DNA from: Saccharofermentans sp.
GTDB taxonomy: Bacteria; Bacillota; Clostridia; Saccharofermentanales; Saccharofermentanaceae
Direction: 5' to 3'
DNA length: 64,000 bases
NCBI GenBank assembly: GCA_024403675.1
Contig: JAKSRH010000005.1
Span: 31,395 to 95,394 of the forward strand
Shown: in pieces, positions 17,768-26,704 of the stretch
How the letters are laid out: each line of letters opens with the position of its first letter
Position numbering within the stretch: the first letter of the stretch is position 1
Notes under the pieces: generated by a model
The model's database searches: none
Told to the model about the DNA's origin: nothing
Seen by the model: the letters and a program-made list of their open reading frames with translations, nothing else
Position numbers and translations under genes: made by a program

Positions 17768-17783
17768 TGTTCCACGTGGAACA
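17768..17783. other. parS site 1
   Basis: TGTTCCACGTGGAACA, a perfect 16-bp palindrome matching the ParB/Spo0J binding consensus (TGTTNCACGTGNAACA). It lies in the parA-gyrB intergenic region, about 5 kb from oriC. Confidence 0.95.
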
Positions 17784-17851
17784 ATTTATTTATGTTACAA
17801 ATTTTAGAATTCAATAGAATAATTTTGAACAGTATTATATACATTTTAAAC

Positions 17852-17885
17852 AAAATAAAAGTACCGATAAAATATATCGGTACTT
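17852..17885 (-). terminator. Intrinsic terminator of gyrB
   Basis: AAGTACCGATA (17859-17869) pairs perfectly with TATCGGTACTT (17875-17885) over five bases, followed on the minus strand by TTATTTTG. It lies between the two parS sites. Confidence 0.8.
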
Positions 17886-17906
17886 GAATCATTTTTACTA
17901 TATGAT

Positions 17907-17922
17907 TGTTCCACGTGGAACA
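17907..17922. other. parS site 2
   Basis: A second exact copy of TGTTCCACGTGGAACA, 139 bp from the first, centre to centre, and six bases past the gyrB stop. The flanking bases ATTG/CAAT are also the same, giving a 20-bp identity between the two sites. Confidence 0.95.
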
Positions 17923-17928
17923 ATTTTA

Positions 17929-20046
17929 TTAAGTATCAATATTAGCGAGTGTTGCATTCTCCTGAATGAAATTCTTTCTTGGTTCAACTTCATCACCCAT
18001 AAGAAGTGAGAATGTCTCATCAGCTGCCTGTGCATCAGAAAGAGTAACTTTAAGGAGTTTTCTAGTTGCAGGATTCATTGTTGTATCCCAGAGCTGTTCA
18101 GAACTCATCTCTCCAAGACCCTTAAATCGCTGAATAAGTGGATTCTTCCAACCAGTCTGTTCCTTAATCTTCTCTACTTCAGCATCATCATAAGCATAAT
18201 AAGCATCATCACCCTGATATACCTTATAAAGTGGAGGACAAGCAATATAAACATATCCACCATCTACAAGAGGTCTAAGATGTCTAAAGAAGAATGTAAG
18301 AAGAAGTGTTCTAATATGAGAACCATCTACGTCGGCATCGGCCATAATAATAACCTTATGATAACGAAGCTTCTCTTCATTAAATTCATCACCAATACCA
18401 GCACCAAGTGCCATTACAACTGGCTGAAGCTTCTCGTTAGAATAAACTTTATCAATACGAGCCTTTTCTACGTTAAGCATCTTACCCCAGAGTGGCAAAA
18501 TAGCCTGGAACTTACGCTCACGTCCCTGCTTTGCAGAACCTCCGGCGGAATCTCCCTCTACGATAAAGATTTCACAGAATTCAGCTTCATTAGACTGACA
18601 GTCTGCAAGTTTACCAGGAAGAGCATTATTCTCGAATACAGTCTTTCTTCTTGTAAGTTCACGAGCTTTCTTAGCAGCATCACGAGCACGAGAAGCAGAA
18701 AGACACTTATCCATAATCATCTTAGCGATATCTGGGTTTTCCTCGAGATATGTCATATACTTATCAGCTACAACACGCTCAACCATTGTACGAATCTCAG
18801 GATTTCCGAGCTTTGTCTTTGTCTGTCCCTCGAACTGAGGATCAGGAAGCTTTACAGAAATAATAGCTGCAAGACCTTCTCTTGTATCATCTGACTGCAA
18901 TTTACTATCATTATCCTTAAGATACTTATACTTACGAGCATATTCATTTACTACCTTTGTAAGAGCAGCCTTAAAACCTGTAAGATGAGTACCACCCTCA
19001 CCAGTAGCAATATTATTTGCATAGGAATAAACAGTTTCCTGATAAGAATCGTTATACTGCATTGCAATCTCGACAAAACAGTCCTTATCAGCTGTTGCAA
19101 AATAAATCGGAGCTGGATTAATAGCTTCCTTACGACGATTAAGGTACTCTACGAAAGAAATAATACCTCCATCATAATGTAAGTGTTTATCATTAGGTAC
19201 ATCTGTACGATTATCATGCAAATCAATAGTAACTTCCTTATTAAGGAAAGCCATTTCACGATAACGAGTAATCATAGTATCAAAATCGAACACAGTCTCT
19301 GGGAAAATCTCAGGATCTGGAAGGAAAGTTGTAGTTGTACCAGTATCTGAAGGATCACAGTTACCTACAATCTTCAAAGGTGATACTGTATTACCCTTTT
19401 CGAAGCCAATCTCGTAAATATTTCCTTCTCTACGTACCTGAACAGTCATTTTTGTCGACAAAGCATTAACAACTGATGCACCTACGCCGTGAAGACCACC
19501 AGAAATACTATAAGCACCACCGCCAAATTTACCACCAGCATGAAGTACTGTGTGTACAACTTCTACAGTAGGTATGCCTTCTACTGGATGAATACCAACA
19601 GGAATACCAGAACCATTATCCTTAACAGTAGCAGAACCATCTTTGTTAAGAACTACATCAATAGTGTCACAACGACCTGCAAGAGCTTCATCAACAGAGT
19701 TAGCTACAATCTCATAAAGACAGTGGTGAAGACCTCTAAGTGTTGTATCACCAATGTACATACCAGGACGCTTACGAACAGCTTCAAGACCCTTAAGGAC
19801 CTGAATATCACTATCATCATAATCACTAGCATTAGAAGAATCAAAGTCATCCTGACCCTCTGTAACAGCAGCAATATCCTGCTTAACTGCTTCCTCATTA
19901 AAGTCATCTGTAAGAGCTCTAGGATTCTCTGCAAGATTTCTTAATTCATCTCCATCACCTTCTTCAACAGGCTGATAGTAAATGTCTACCTCACCTGTAA
20001 CAGGAGTAGAAGAACTAAGATCAATCTCCTTCTCTTTGTCACTCAT
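17929..20046 (-). CDS. gyrB: DNA gyrase subunit B with acidic N-terminal extension
   Basis: ATPase subunit of gyrase. After residue 76 the protein follows the family: VLKGLEAVRKRPGMYIGD (83-100), the GHKL ATPase, the transducer, EGDSAGGSAKQGR of the TOPRIM domain, MADADVDGSHI with the DxD metal site, and QRFKGLGEMSSEQLW near the end. The first 75 residues are an extra, mostly Asp/Glu-rich segment not found in E. coli or B. subtilis GyrB. No ATG with a better site lies nearer the canonical start, and the first ATG at 20046 has a GGAG upstream, so I keep the long form. A later start cannot be ruled out. Confidence 0.95.
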   Translation of the reverse strand: MSDKEKEIDLSSSTPVTGEVDIYYQPVEEGDGDELRNLAENPRALTDDFNEEAVKQDIAAVTEGQDDFDSSNASDYDDSDIQVLKGLEAVRKRPGMYIGDTTLRGLHHCLYEIVANSVDEALAGRCDTIDVVLNKDGSATVKDNGSGIPVGIHPVEGIPTVEVVHTVLHAGGKFGGGAYSISGGLHGVGASVVNALSTKMTVQVRREGNIYEIGFEKGNTVSPLKIVGNCDPSDTGTTTTFLPDPEIFPETVFDFDTMITRYREMAFLNKEVTIDLHDNRTDVPNDKHLHYDGGIISFVEYLNRRKEAINPAPIYFATADKDCFVEIAMQYNDSYQETVYSYANNIATGEGGTHLTGFKAALTKVVNEYARKYKYLKDNDSKLQSDDTREGLAAIISVKLPDPQFEGQTKTKLGNPEIRTMVERVVADKYMTYLEENPDIAKMIMDKCLSASRARDAAKKARELTRRKTVFENNALPGKLADCQSNEAEFCEIFIVEGDSAGGSAKQGRERKFQAILPLWGKMLNVEKARIDKVYSNEKLQPVVMALGAGIGDEFNEEKLRYHKVIIMADADVDGSHIRTLLLTFFFRHLRPLVDGGYVYIACPPLYKVYQGDDAYYAYDDAEVEKIKEQTGWKNPLIQRFKGLGEMSSEQLWDTTMNPATRKLLKVTLSDAQAADETFSLLMGDEVEPRKNFIQENATLANIDT

Positions 20047-20131
20047 TTATCAAATCTCCTTAATATATGTCAAATAAATTTTATTTTTAACCCAATTTAA
20101 CAATGTTACACACTTAAATTTACGTAAAAAA

Positions 20132-20383
20132 TCACAAATATTCGCCATTTTCTATACGTCTTTTAAGAACTGAAGGTGATAAAGGACTTACATATGTCCT
20201 ATCAGAAGTAACAATCAAAGACCTTGGAATATCCTCTGTGAGATACTGAAGTCTATTATTGTCATCTTCAATTCTTATAAATTCGGTGATATCTTTCTGG
20301 CCTGGAAGAATAGTATCGAAGTTAATTATTGATGATATGGACTCTGCTTGAACAGAAACATCTCCACCAATATGAACATACAT
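20132..20383 (-). CDS. RemB-like (DUF370/YaaB) regulatory protein
   Basis: An 83-residue protein beginning MYVHIGGDVSVQ and ending with SLIVTSDRTYVSPLSPSVLKRR, matching B. subtilis YaaB/RemB in both sequence pattern and place between recF and gyrB. RemA/RemB proteins bind DNA as rings and control matrix and osmoprotection genes. The ATG at 20383 has GGAGGAG seven bases ahead; an in-frame TTG 15 bases upstream overlaps it. Confidence 0.82.
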   Translation of the reverse strand: MYVHIGGDVSVQAESISSIINFDTILPGQKDITEFIRIEDDNNRLQYLTEDIPRSLIVTSDRTYVSPLSPSVLKRRIENGEYL

Positions 20384-20490
20384 ATAAAACTCCTCCAAAA
20401 CACGGAAAAAAGCCGAGAAATTTACAAATAAATTATAACATATAATATGCTTATTATAATAAAAGAATTTGCGCGCATTATTATTAGTAA

Positions 20491-21717
20491 TTACGCTTTA
20501 GTGACAACTCCCTTAGAAACATAAAAATAAGTTGGTTCAATATCTTTAAGAAGAGTTTGAGATAATTCATTTTCTACAAAAGAACGATCAGTACATGTGA
20601 TAAAAATTTGAGCATTTCTCATACTATTAAGCAGATTAGTCCTTCTCTTAATATCAAGTTCAGAAAATACATCATCCAAAAGCAAAATAGGAGTAGAAGA
20701 TACTTCATTACGAATAATATCTAATTCAGCAAGTTTTAATGAAAGAGAACCAGATCTCTGTTGTCCCTGAGAAGAATAAAGACGCATAGAAAGGCCATCA
20801 AGCTTAATATCAAGGTCATCTCGCTGAACACCAGTAGAAGAAATACCCTTTTCTACATCATTTATACGAACTGATTTAAGTTTCTTAAGAATAAAATCAG
20901 TTAACTTAGCCTTTAAATCGCCGTAAATAGCCTCAGAAAGCTTTCCTTCAATAAATAAGGTACGTGAATCGTTATCTTTTAAGAAAGCCTCTATAAGCTC
21001 TACAGAGCCTGAAATAGTACAATAGGACACACTTATGGATTCTTTACCATCAGAAATAAGAAAATGATGATTATAAGCCTTTTCTGAAAGTAAACAAGCA
21101 TATCTATAACGATACATAATAAGTTCAGCAGATAATTCAGCTAGAGAAAAATCCCAAAAATCTAATGCCATGTTATCAATATTAGAAGTGTTACCTTTGA
21201 AAGACTTAAGACATGCATTTTTTTGATTCAAAATCTTAGTAGTGCGATTAAGAATATCAACATACTTACTTGAAATCTTACAAATAAGCATATTGAAGAA
21301 CTTTCTACGACTACTTGGTGCACCTTTTACAAGATTTAAGTCTTCTGGAGCGAATATAACAGTGTTACAAACGCCTATATAACTGGATATTTTACGAATT
21401 ACCTCACCATCGTACTCCATATAACGTTTTGAACTGTTATTATCACAAAAATACCTAGTTTTAAGGGTAAATTCTGAGTCATATACTTCATCATGACAAA
21501 GCATGGAAATATCATACTCATTTTCGTTAATCTTAATGAGTTCTTTATCCTTGGAAGTTCTATTAGAACTAATACAAGAACAAACATTAATAGCCTCAAT
21601 AAGATTAGTTTTACCCTGAGCATTATCTCCATAGATAACATTAACAGAAGGCCCGACATCAAGTTCGAGCCTTCCATAATTTCTAAAATTGTTAATATTT
21701 ATATGCTTTATGAACAT
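20491..21717 (-). CDS. recF: DNA replication and repair protein RecF
   Basis: SMC-like ATPase that helps load RecA at gaps. The 408 residues have the P-loop GDNAQGKTNL (30-39), the LSEKAYNHH/YRYRYACL coiled region, the signature SSQGQQRSGSLSLKLAE (about 320-336) and the Walker B LLLDDVFSELD (about 350-360). It starts directly after the dnaN stop (TAA then ATG). The small S4-domain gene (yaaA) that separates dnaN and recF in many Firmicutes is not there. Confidence 0.95.
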   Translation of the reverse strand: MFIKHININNFRNYGRLELDVGPSVNVIYGDNAQGKTNLIEAINVCSCISSNRTSKDKELIKINENEYDISMLCHDEVYDSEFTLKTRYFCDNNSSKRYMEYDGEVIRKISSYIGVCNTVIFAPEDLNLVKGAPSSRRKFFNMLICKISSKYVDILNRTTKILNQKNACLKSFKGNTSNIDNMALDFWDFSLAELSAELIMYRYRYACLLSEKAYNHHFLISDGKESISVSYCTISGSVELIEAFLKDNDSRTLFIEGKLSEAIYGDLKAKLTDFILKKLKSVRINDVEKGISSTGVQRDDLDIKLDGLSMRLYSSQGQQRSGSLSLKLAELDIIRNEVSSTPILLLDDVFSELDIKRRTNLLNSMRNAQIFITCTDRSFVENELSQTLLKDIEPTYFYVSKGVVTKA

Positions 21718-22827
21718 TTATCTTCTAATAGGCAAGATGAGGTATACAAATCCATTTCCGTCAGTAGGAACAATAATACATGGACCCTGTGAACCATTAA
21801 ACTCAATATTAACTACTTCATCATCAATATTTTTAAGAGCATCAATTAAATACTTGTAGTTAAAATCAATATCAATAAGATCACCCTTAACTTCTACATC
21901 AATGTTCTCCTTATGTGCACCAGCCTCAGCATTAGCAGCAACAAGAAGTGTAGAATCATCAGACATAGCAAGCTGTACAGGACATCTTCTCTCATCAGTC
22001 ATAATAATAAGAGCAGCTCTATCTACAGCATTAAGAAGTGCCTTACGATTAACTGTCATAATAGTCTTAGGATTCTTCTGAATAATAGAATTGTAGTTAA
22101 CAAATGGACCCTGAATAAGACGGGATACAATTCTTACATCCCCAACATCAAAGAGAAGGTGATTAGAAGAAGAATAGATAATTACTTCATTATCATCATT
22201 ATCACCATCAAAAATCTTAGCTGCCTCAGAAAGAGCCTTACCAGGGATAATATAGCTCATCTCTGGGAAATCAGAACCAGCTTCAACTCTTCTTAAAGCC
22301 ATTCTAAAACCATCAATAGCTACCATAGAAATAACAGATCCATCACTCTCAAGGAAACAACCTGTAAGAGAAGGTCTTGTATCGTCCTTAGATACTGCAA
22401 AGATTGTCTTATCAATCATTGTCTTAAGCATCTTCTGACTTACTGTAATCTTATTATCTGTCTCGATAATAGGAATCTTAGGATAAGACTCAGCTGAAGA
22501 TCCCTTAATAGATGTATTAGATGCACCAGAAACAATAGCAACACTATTACGCTCATCTGTAGTAATAGTAGTCATCTCCTCAGGAAGTCTCTTAATAATT
22601 TCACCAAATGTTCTGGAATTAATAACTACAGAACCTTCTTCAATAACATCACCAACAAGATCTGCTTCGATACCTGTCTCAAGGTCATAACCTGTAAGCT
22701 TAATCTTCTTATCAGCAGCCTGGATAAGAATACCGTCAAGAATCTGAATTGTAGAATTTGTCTTGATAGCCTTCTGAACAATAGAAACGGCTTCAATTAA
22801 ATCAGTTTTATTACAATTAAACTTCAT
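21718..22827 (-). CDS. dnaN: DNA polymerase III beta sliding clamp
   Basis: The 369 residues span three clamp domains. Typical features are ILDGILIQA in domain 1, SLTGCFLESDG and MVAIDGFRMALR in domain 2, and the C-terminal IIVPTDGNGFVYLILPIRR, with the M/LPxRx ending of bacterial clamps (here LPIRR). Length is normal. It is transcribed from the dnaA side through the origin region. Confidence 0.96.
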   Translation of the reverse strand: MKFNCNKTDLIEAVSIVQKAIKTNSTIQILDGILIQAADKKIKLTGYDLETGIEADLVGDVIEEGSVVINSRTFGEIIKRLPEEMTTITTDERNSVAIVSGASNTSIKGSSAESYPKIPIIETDNKITVSQKMLKTMIDKTIFAVSKDDTRPSLTGCFLESDGSVISMVAIDGFRMALRRVEAGSDFPEMSYIIPGKALSEAAKIFDGDNDDNEVIIYSSSNHLLFDVGDVRIVSRLIQGPFVNYNSIIQKNPKTIMTVNRKALLNAVDRAALIIMTDERRCPVQLAMSDDSTLLVAANAEAGAHKENIDVEVKGDLIDIDFNYKYLIDALKNIDDEVVNIEFNGSQGPCIIVPTDGNGFVYLILPIRR

Positions 22828-23108
22828 ATAAAAATCCTTTCAAAATCATCAGAAAAATAGAATTCATTTCGTCCAACATTATACTACATTTTTTATTCTC
22901 TTCGTAGTGTTATTCTTATGGTATGAAGATTATGTTCAAAAATATCTTTGAACTATATTTTATGGGCTTTTATGCATGTTCAAAGGGTGTGTAAAAAGTG
23001 TCACTTTAAATGTTCATAAAAATGACGTTATGAACACCTGAAAATTAGGAACATTCTATGAACAGTAAAATTACATTAAGTTATGAACAAATGAACAATT
23101 TTTGTTCA
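22828..23108. other. Replication origin region (oriC), dnaA-dnaN intergenic
   Basis: A 281-bp AT-rich gap between dnaA and dnaN, the standard place for a Firmicute oriC. The dnaN-proximal half (22860-22920) is very AT-rich (for example TTATACTACATTTTTTATTC) and could be the unwinding element. The dnaA-proximal part carries the repeated TGAACA/TGTTCA words listed separately. A GTTCAAA/TTTGAAC inverted repeat with 6-bp centre lies at 22934-22953. No canonical TTATCCACA is present. The opposite flank of dnaA is only about 68 bp long, so it is unlikely to hold the whole origin. Confidence 0.75.
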
Positions 23109-23111
23109 TTA
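22933..23111. repeat. Cluster of TTATGAACA words, candidate non-canonical DnaA boxes
   Basis: Exact copies: TGTTCATAA at 23011-23019 (minus orientation) and TTATGAACA at 23028-23036 and 23081-23089. One-mismatch copies: 22933-22941, 23056-23064 and 23103-23111. Two mismatches: 22977-22985 and 23089-23097. By base composition I would expect about one exact copy in the whole window by chance. A further exact copy lies over the recF start at 21708-21716. Function as DnaA boxes is inference. Confidence 0.6.
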
Positions 23112-24440
23112 CTCAACAATTCTTCTCTTTATGATTTCAATATCTTTAAGAAGAGAATCATTCTTATCAATGTTGTTACAGCCATTCATAACAGTAGTAT
23201 GTTTACGTCCTCCAAAACATGCACCAATCTTTTCATATTGCATTTCAAGAAGGTCACGACAAATATACATAGCTACATTACGTGCATCTACTATTTCAGC
23301 ATTACGAAGCTTACTCATCATTTTTTCAGGAGTGATGTCATAGTAGTGTGATACAGCTTCAATAACAATTTCTGGTGTAAGTTTCTTTGTCTTACCAGGA
23401 GAAATAAAGGACTGAAGTCTCTGTTCTACTTCTTCAAAAGTAAGATTACCATTCATAAGTGCATAACAAGCAGATACCATGTTATATGCACCATTAAGTT
23501 CACGGACATTACGAGTTACATTCTCACAAACATAATTAATAATGTCGTCAGAAAGAACAATATTGTCGTGTTCAAGTTTACTAATAAAAATTGCCTTACG
23601 AGTCTCGAAATCAGGTGGTTGGATATCCATCAAAATACCACTTTGGAAACGAGAAGTAAGTCTATTATCAAGCTCAGTAAGATTCTTAGGAGCTTTATCT
23701 GAAGTAATTACAATCTGCTTACCAGAAGTAATAAGTGCTTCAAAAGTATTAAAGAATTCAGTTTGAGTACCTTCTTTACCAATAAGGAATTGAATATCAT
23801 CAATAAGAAGAACATCAACTGTTCTATATTTATTACGGAAAGATTCATAACTTGAATTATTCATACAAGCTACAAAGGCATTAGTAAATTCCTCACAAGT
23901 AGTATAAAGAACAGTTTTTTCAGGATAATTTTCCTTAATTCTATAACCAACTGCCTTCATAAGGTGAGTTTTACCGAGACCTGAATTACCCCACAAATAA
24001 AGAGGGTTACGCTGAGTACTGCCAGGATGAGTAGCAACAGAAATTGCAGACGCGTGAGCAAATCTATTACAGTCACCTACAATAAAGTTCTCAAAAGTAA
24101 ATTCTGAAGTAATTCTTTCTGTGGCAGAAAATGACTTAGCCATTACTTTTTTCTGAGCAACGGTAGTAGTAATAAGAGCTGGTTCATTACCTTCTTCAAC
24201 GTAATTAACAGAATAATTCTTTTCTGTGATTAATCTGAGGGCACCCTTAATGTAAGAATCAATATTCTGACCCTTAACTACACTCATGGAGTATTCATCA
24301 CGACATGAAAGAATAATAGTTCCATCTGGATCATGATTTACTTGCTTCATTTTGCAAAGAATACTCTCATAAATAACGGAATCTATTTTTGGATCTGCTT
24401 TAAGAATAGATAAAGCCTTGGACCAAATATCATCTGCCAT
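23109..24440 (-). CDS. dnaA: Chromosomal replication initiator DnaA, altered recognition helix
   Basis: AAA+ initiator that opens oriC. The 443 residues show domain I (1-80), Walker A GNSGLGKT (151-158), Walker B LLIDDIQ (211-217), the NVRELNGA sensor-2 region (about 311) and domain IV from about 350. In domain IV the near-invariant GRDHTTV signature reads GRKHTTV (411-417), so the base-contacting Asp is Lys413; the preceding PRQ(I/V)AMY motif reads ARNVAMY. Both changes are at DNA contact positions in the E. coli structure. GGGAGGAG precedes the ATG. The divergent sortase gene starts about 68 bp away. Confidence 0.96.
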   Translation of the reverse strand: MADDIWSKALSILKADPKIDSVIYESILCKMKQVNHDPDGTIILSCRDEYSMSVVKGQNIDSYIKGALRLITEKNYSVNYVEEGNEPALITTTVAQKKVMAKSFSATERITSEFTFENFIVGDCNRFAHASAISVATHPGSTQRNPLYLWGNSGLGKTHLMKAVGYRIKENYPEKTVLYTTCEEFTNAFVACMNNSSYESFRNKYRTVDVLLIDDIQFLIGKEGTQTEFFNTFEALITSGKQIVITSDKAPKNLTELDNRLTSRFQSGILMDIQPPDFETRKAIFISKLEHDNIVLSDDIINYVCENVTRNVRELNGAYNMVSACYALMNGNLTFEEVEQRLQSFISPGKTKKLTPEIVIEAVSHYYDITPEKMMSKLRNAEIVDARNVAMYICRDLLEMQYEKIGACFGGRKHTTVMNGCNNIDKNDSLLKDIEIIKRRIVE

Positions 24441-24496
24441 GATTTACTCCTCCCTCAAAAAATAAAAATCGTTTACATAATATCACAGGTATGCAT

Positions 24497-24502
24497 TATA
24501 AT
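24497..24502 (+). promoter_or_regulatory. -10 element of the sortase-murT-gatD operon, placed for a leaderless mRNA
   Basis: TATAAT ends six bases before the ATG at 24509, so transcription should start at or next to that ATG. TTTACA lies 19 bases upstream as a possible -35. There is no ribosome binding site ahead of the ATG. Confidence 0.5.
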
Positions 24503-24508
24503 GACAGT

Positions 24509-25273
24509 ATGAAAAACGATGGTTATGGAAGAAAAAAGAAAAAATTTGATGTTCTGATGGTGTTGGCACTTTTGCTCTTTTTGGCAGGTGTAGCACTTCT
24601 TCTTGTTGACCCAATTCGTAATTATCGTCGTGAGAAAAAGGCAGAAGAGGGTCTCGACCTTATTGAGGCACAAATTTCCGAGAATATTGCTAATCCTAAT
24701 AGTGATGAAGAACCAGAAGTAACATTTATCGTTCCTAGAGATGCAAATGCTATTAATGGCGAAGAATTAGATTATTACGTAGATAATGTCGAGGATAAGG
24801 CTGCAATGAGTAGTCTTCTTGAAGAAGAACTCGAGAACATGCCTAATTACGTTACTTTAAGAGCTCTTGGTACTTTGGAAATAGAATCTGTAGGTATCAA
24901 TATTGCTGTATGGGATGAAGCAACTGTCGTATCTTTAAGATATGGTGGAGGCCATCACGAGAATTCAGTTCTTCCTGGAGAAGATGGAAATTGTACTATT
25001 CTTGCACATCATATGAGACATGCAGAAACTAATTTCCATTATCTTGATCAGGTTCAGATGGGGGATATTATTAAGTTTACTAATATCAAAGGTCAAACAT
25101 TTGAATATAAAGTAGACAATATTAAGATTATTCATGCATATGAATTAGAAGATAATATTAGAGGAGATATTACCGATAGCAAGCAGATTACTTTAGTAAC
25201 TTGTTCTTATACAGAAACAGAAAAGATGCGTCTTCTTGTAATCGGACATATTGTTTATCATGAGCAAAACTAA
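24509..25273 (+). CDS. Membrane-anchored sortase
   Basis: Transpeptidase that joins proteins carrying an LPxTG-like signal to the cell wall. The 254 residues have a basic N-terminus, one membrane helix (about 14-33), an acidic stem (about 40-110) and the sortase barrel with catalytic His168 in ILAHHM, Cys232 in LVTCSY and Arg241 in MRLLVIG. The usual LxGH is LAHH here. I prefer the ATG at 24509, since the first in-frame ATG (24491) overlaps the -10 element. Its last 14 bases overlap murT, so sortase and lipid II amidation genes are coupled. Substrate class is not clear (class D/E-like length). Confidence 0.85.
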   Translation: MKNDGYGRKKKKFDVLMVLALLLFLAGVALLLVDPIRNYRREKKAEEGLDLIEAQISENIANPNSDEEPEVTFIVPRDANAINGEELDYYVDNVEDKAAMSSLLEEELENMPNYVTLRALGTLEIESVGINIAVWDEATVVSLRYGGGHHENSVLPGEDGNCTILAHHMRHAETNFHYLDQVQMGDIIKFTNIKGQTFEYKVDNIKIIHAYELEDNIRGDITDSKQITLVTCSYTETEKMRLLVIGHIVYHEQN

Positions 25274-26693
25274 ACTCGCAGTTTTTGCAGCAAAATTTAC
25301 ACGTAAATCTTTAAGACTTTTGGGTAAAGGTGCAACTACTTTACCAGGTAAAATTGCACTTAAAGTATCTCCATCAGTTATAAAAGACCTTTCTAAAAAT
25401 AAAAATATCATCACAATTACAGGTACAAATGGTAAGACAACATCATCTCATATGATTTCTGAGATGCTTACATCTATGGGTTATGACGTTATAAACAACA
25501 TTTCAGGTGCAAATCTTGCATCAGGTATCGCTACTACCCTCATTTGTGAGAAGGGTACAGGTAAAGGCGACAAGGTATATGTATTAGAAACAGATGAAGC
25601 TGCTTTCGCAAAAATTGCAGGGGACCTTAATCCTAAGGTTTCTGTAGTAACCAACCTTTTCCGTGATCAGTTAGACCGTTATGGAGAACTTACTCACACA
25701 CGTGACTGTATTGCAAATGGTATAGATATGACATCTGCCAAGCTAATTTTGAATGCAGATGACTCTTTAGTAGCCTCCCTTGGTAAAGGACGTGAAGAAA
25801 AGTCCATTTTCTTTGGTATAGATAAGGCCACAATGAAGAGTAACAATGTTAAATATCCAGCAAAAAAGGGCGTTCTCGAGGCTTCCTCCGATGCGGTGTA
25901 TTGTCCTAACTGTAACGTAAAATATGAGTACGAATCTAGAAGTTTTGGCCATCTTGGTAACTTCAAATGCCCTTCTTGTGGCTTCAAAAGTCCACTTGAG
26001 CGCTTCGGAATCATCTACGACGGTGGCATAAGTCCATCCATGGATAACTTCCCATTTTCTATTAAGGATAATGGTAGTGGTGAGACTAAGGATATCACTC
26101 TCAAAATACCTGGAAGTCATAATCTTTATAACACTTGTGGTGCCATTGCTGCAGTTGAGGTATTTGAAGAGGTTACTAAGGGTAAGACAAATGATAGAGA
26201 AATTTTTACTCGCGCGTGTGAGGCACAATCGCATGTTAAAGCTGCCTTTGGACGTATGGAAAAGATTGCTGTTGGTGATAAAAACTTATGTATTTTGCTT
26301 GTTAAAAACCCAGTGGGTCTTGATAGATCCTTGTCATTTGTAGCTGAAAGTAGTGATGCGGACGCTCTTATGCTTTGTCTTAATAGTAATTTTGCTGATG
26401 GTAAGGACGTTTCATGGATTTGGGACGTAGATTTTGAAAGTAAAGCAGAGGATTTACCTTCTAAAATCTATGTTAGTGGTCAGCGTTATGGTGATATGAA
26501 GCTTCGTGTTACTTATTCAGGTTGTAACGTAACTGAAAGTGGTGATATGAGCCACGTAATGGAAATGCTTAAAAAGGCACTTGAAGAGTGTCCAGCAGGT
26601 AAGTGCGTTTATGTACTTCCTAATTACACATCTATGTTGGATTTACGTGGTCGTCTTGTAAATGAGCTTGGTCTCAAGGATTTCTGGAAGTAA
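25260..26693 (+). CDS. murT: Lipid II isoglutaminyl synthase, MurT subunit
   Basis: Mur-ligase-like subunit that, with GatD, amidates the alpha-carboxyl of D-Glu in lipid II. The 477 residues have ITGTNGKTT (52-60) as the P-loop, ETDEAAFA (about 111), TNLFRDQLDRYGE (about 131-143), and the four-Cys zinc ribbon typical of MurT: CPNC (215-218) and CPSC (237-240). The C-terminal DUF1727-type domain follows. The ATG at 25260 lies inside the end of the sortase gene, so the start is by coupling. Confidence 0.94.
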   Translation: MSKTKLAVFAAKFTRKSLRLLGKGATTLPGKIALKVSPSVIKDLSKNKNIITITGTNGKTTSSHMISEMLTSMGYDVINNISGANLASGIATTLICEKGTGKGDKVYVLETDEAAFAKIAGDLNPKVSVVTNLFRDQLDRYGELTHTRDCIANGIDMTSAKLILNADDSLVASLGKGREEKSIFFGIDKATMKSNNVKYPAKKGVLEASSDAVYCPNCNVKYEYESRSFGHLGNFKCPSCGFKSPLERFGIIYDGGISPSMDNFPFSIKDNGSGETKDITLKIPGSHNLYNTCGAIAAVEVFEEVTKGKTNDREIFTRACEAQSHVKAAFGRMEKIAVGDKNLCILLVKNPVGLDRSLSFVAESSDADALMLCLNSNFADGKDVSWIWDVDFESKAEDLPSKIYVSGQRYGDMKLRVTYSGCNVTESGDMSHVMEMLKKALEECPAGKCVYVLPNYTSMLDLRGRLVNELGLKDFWK

Positions 26694-26704
26694 GAGGTAG
26701 GAAT

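Noticed and set aside
24440..24508. Origin of replication on the upstream side of dnaA
   Set aside because: Only about 68 bp separate dnaA from the sortase gene, filled by promoters, and no TGAACA/TGTTCA cluster is present there.
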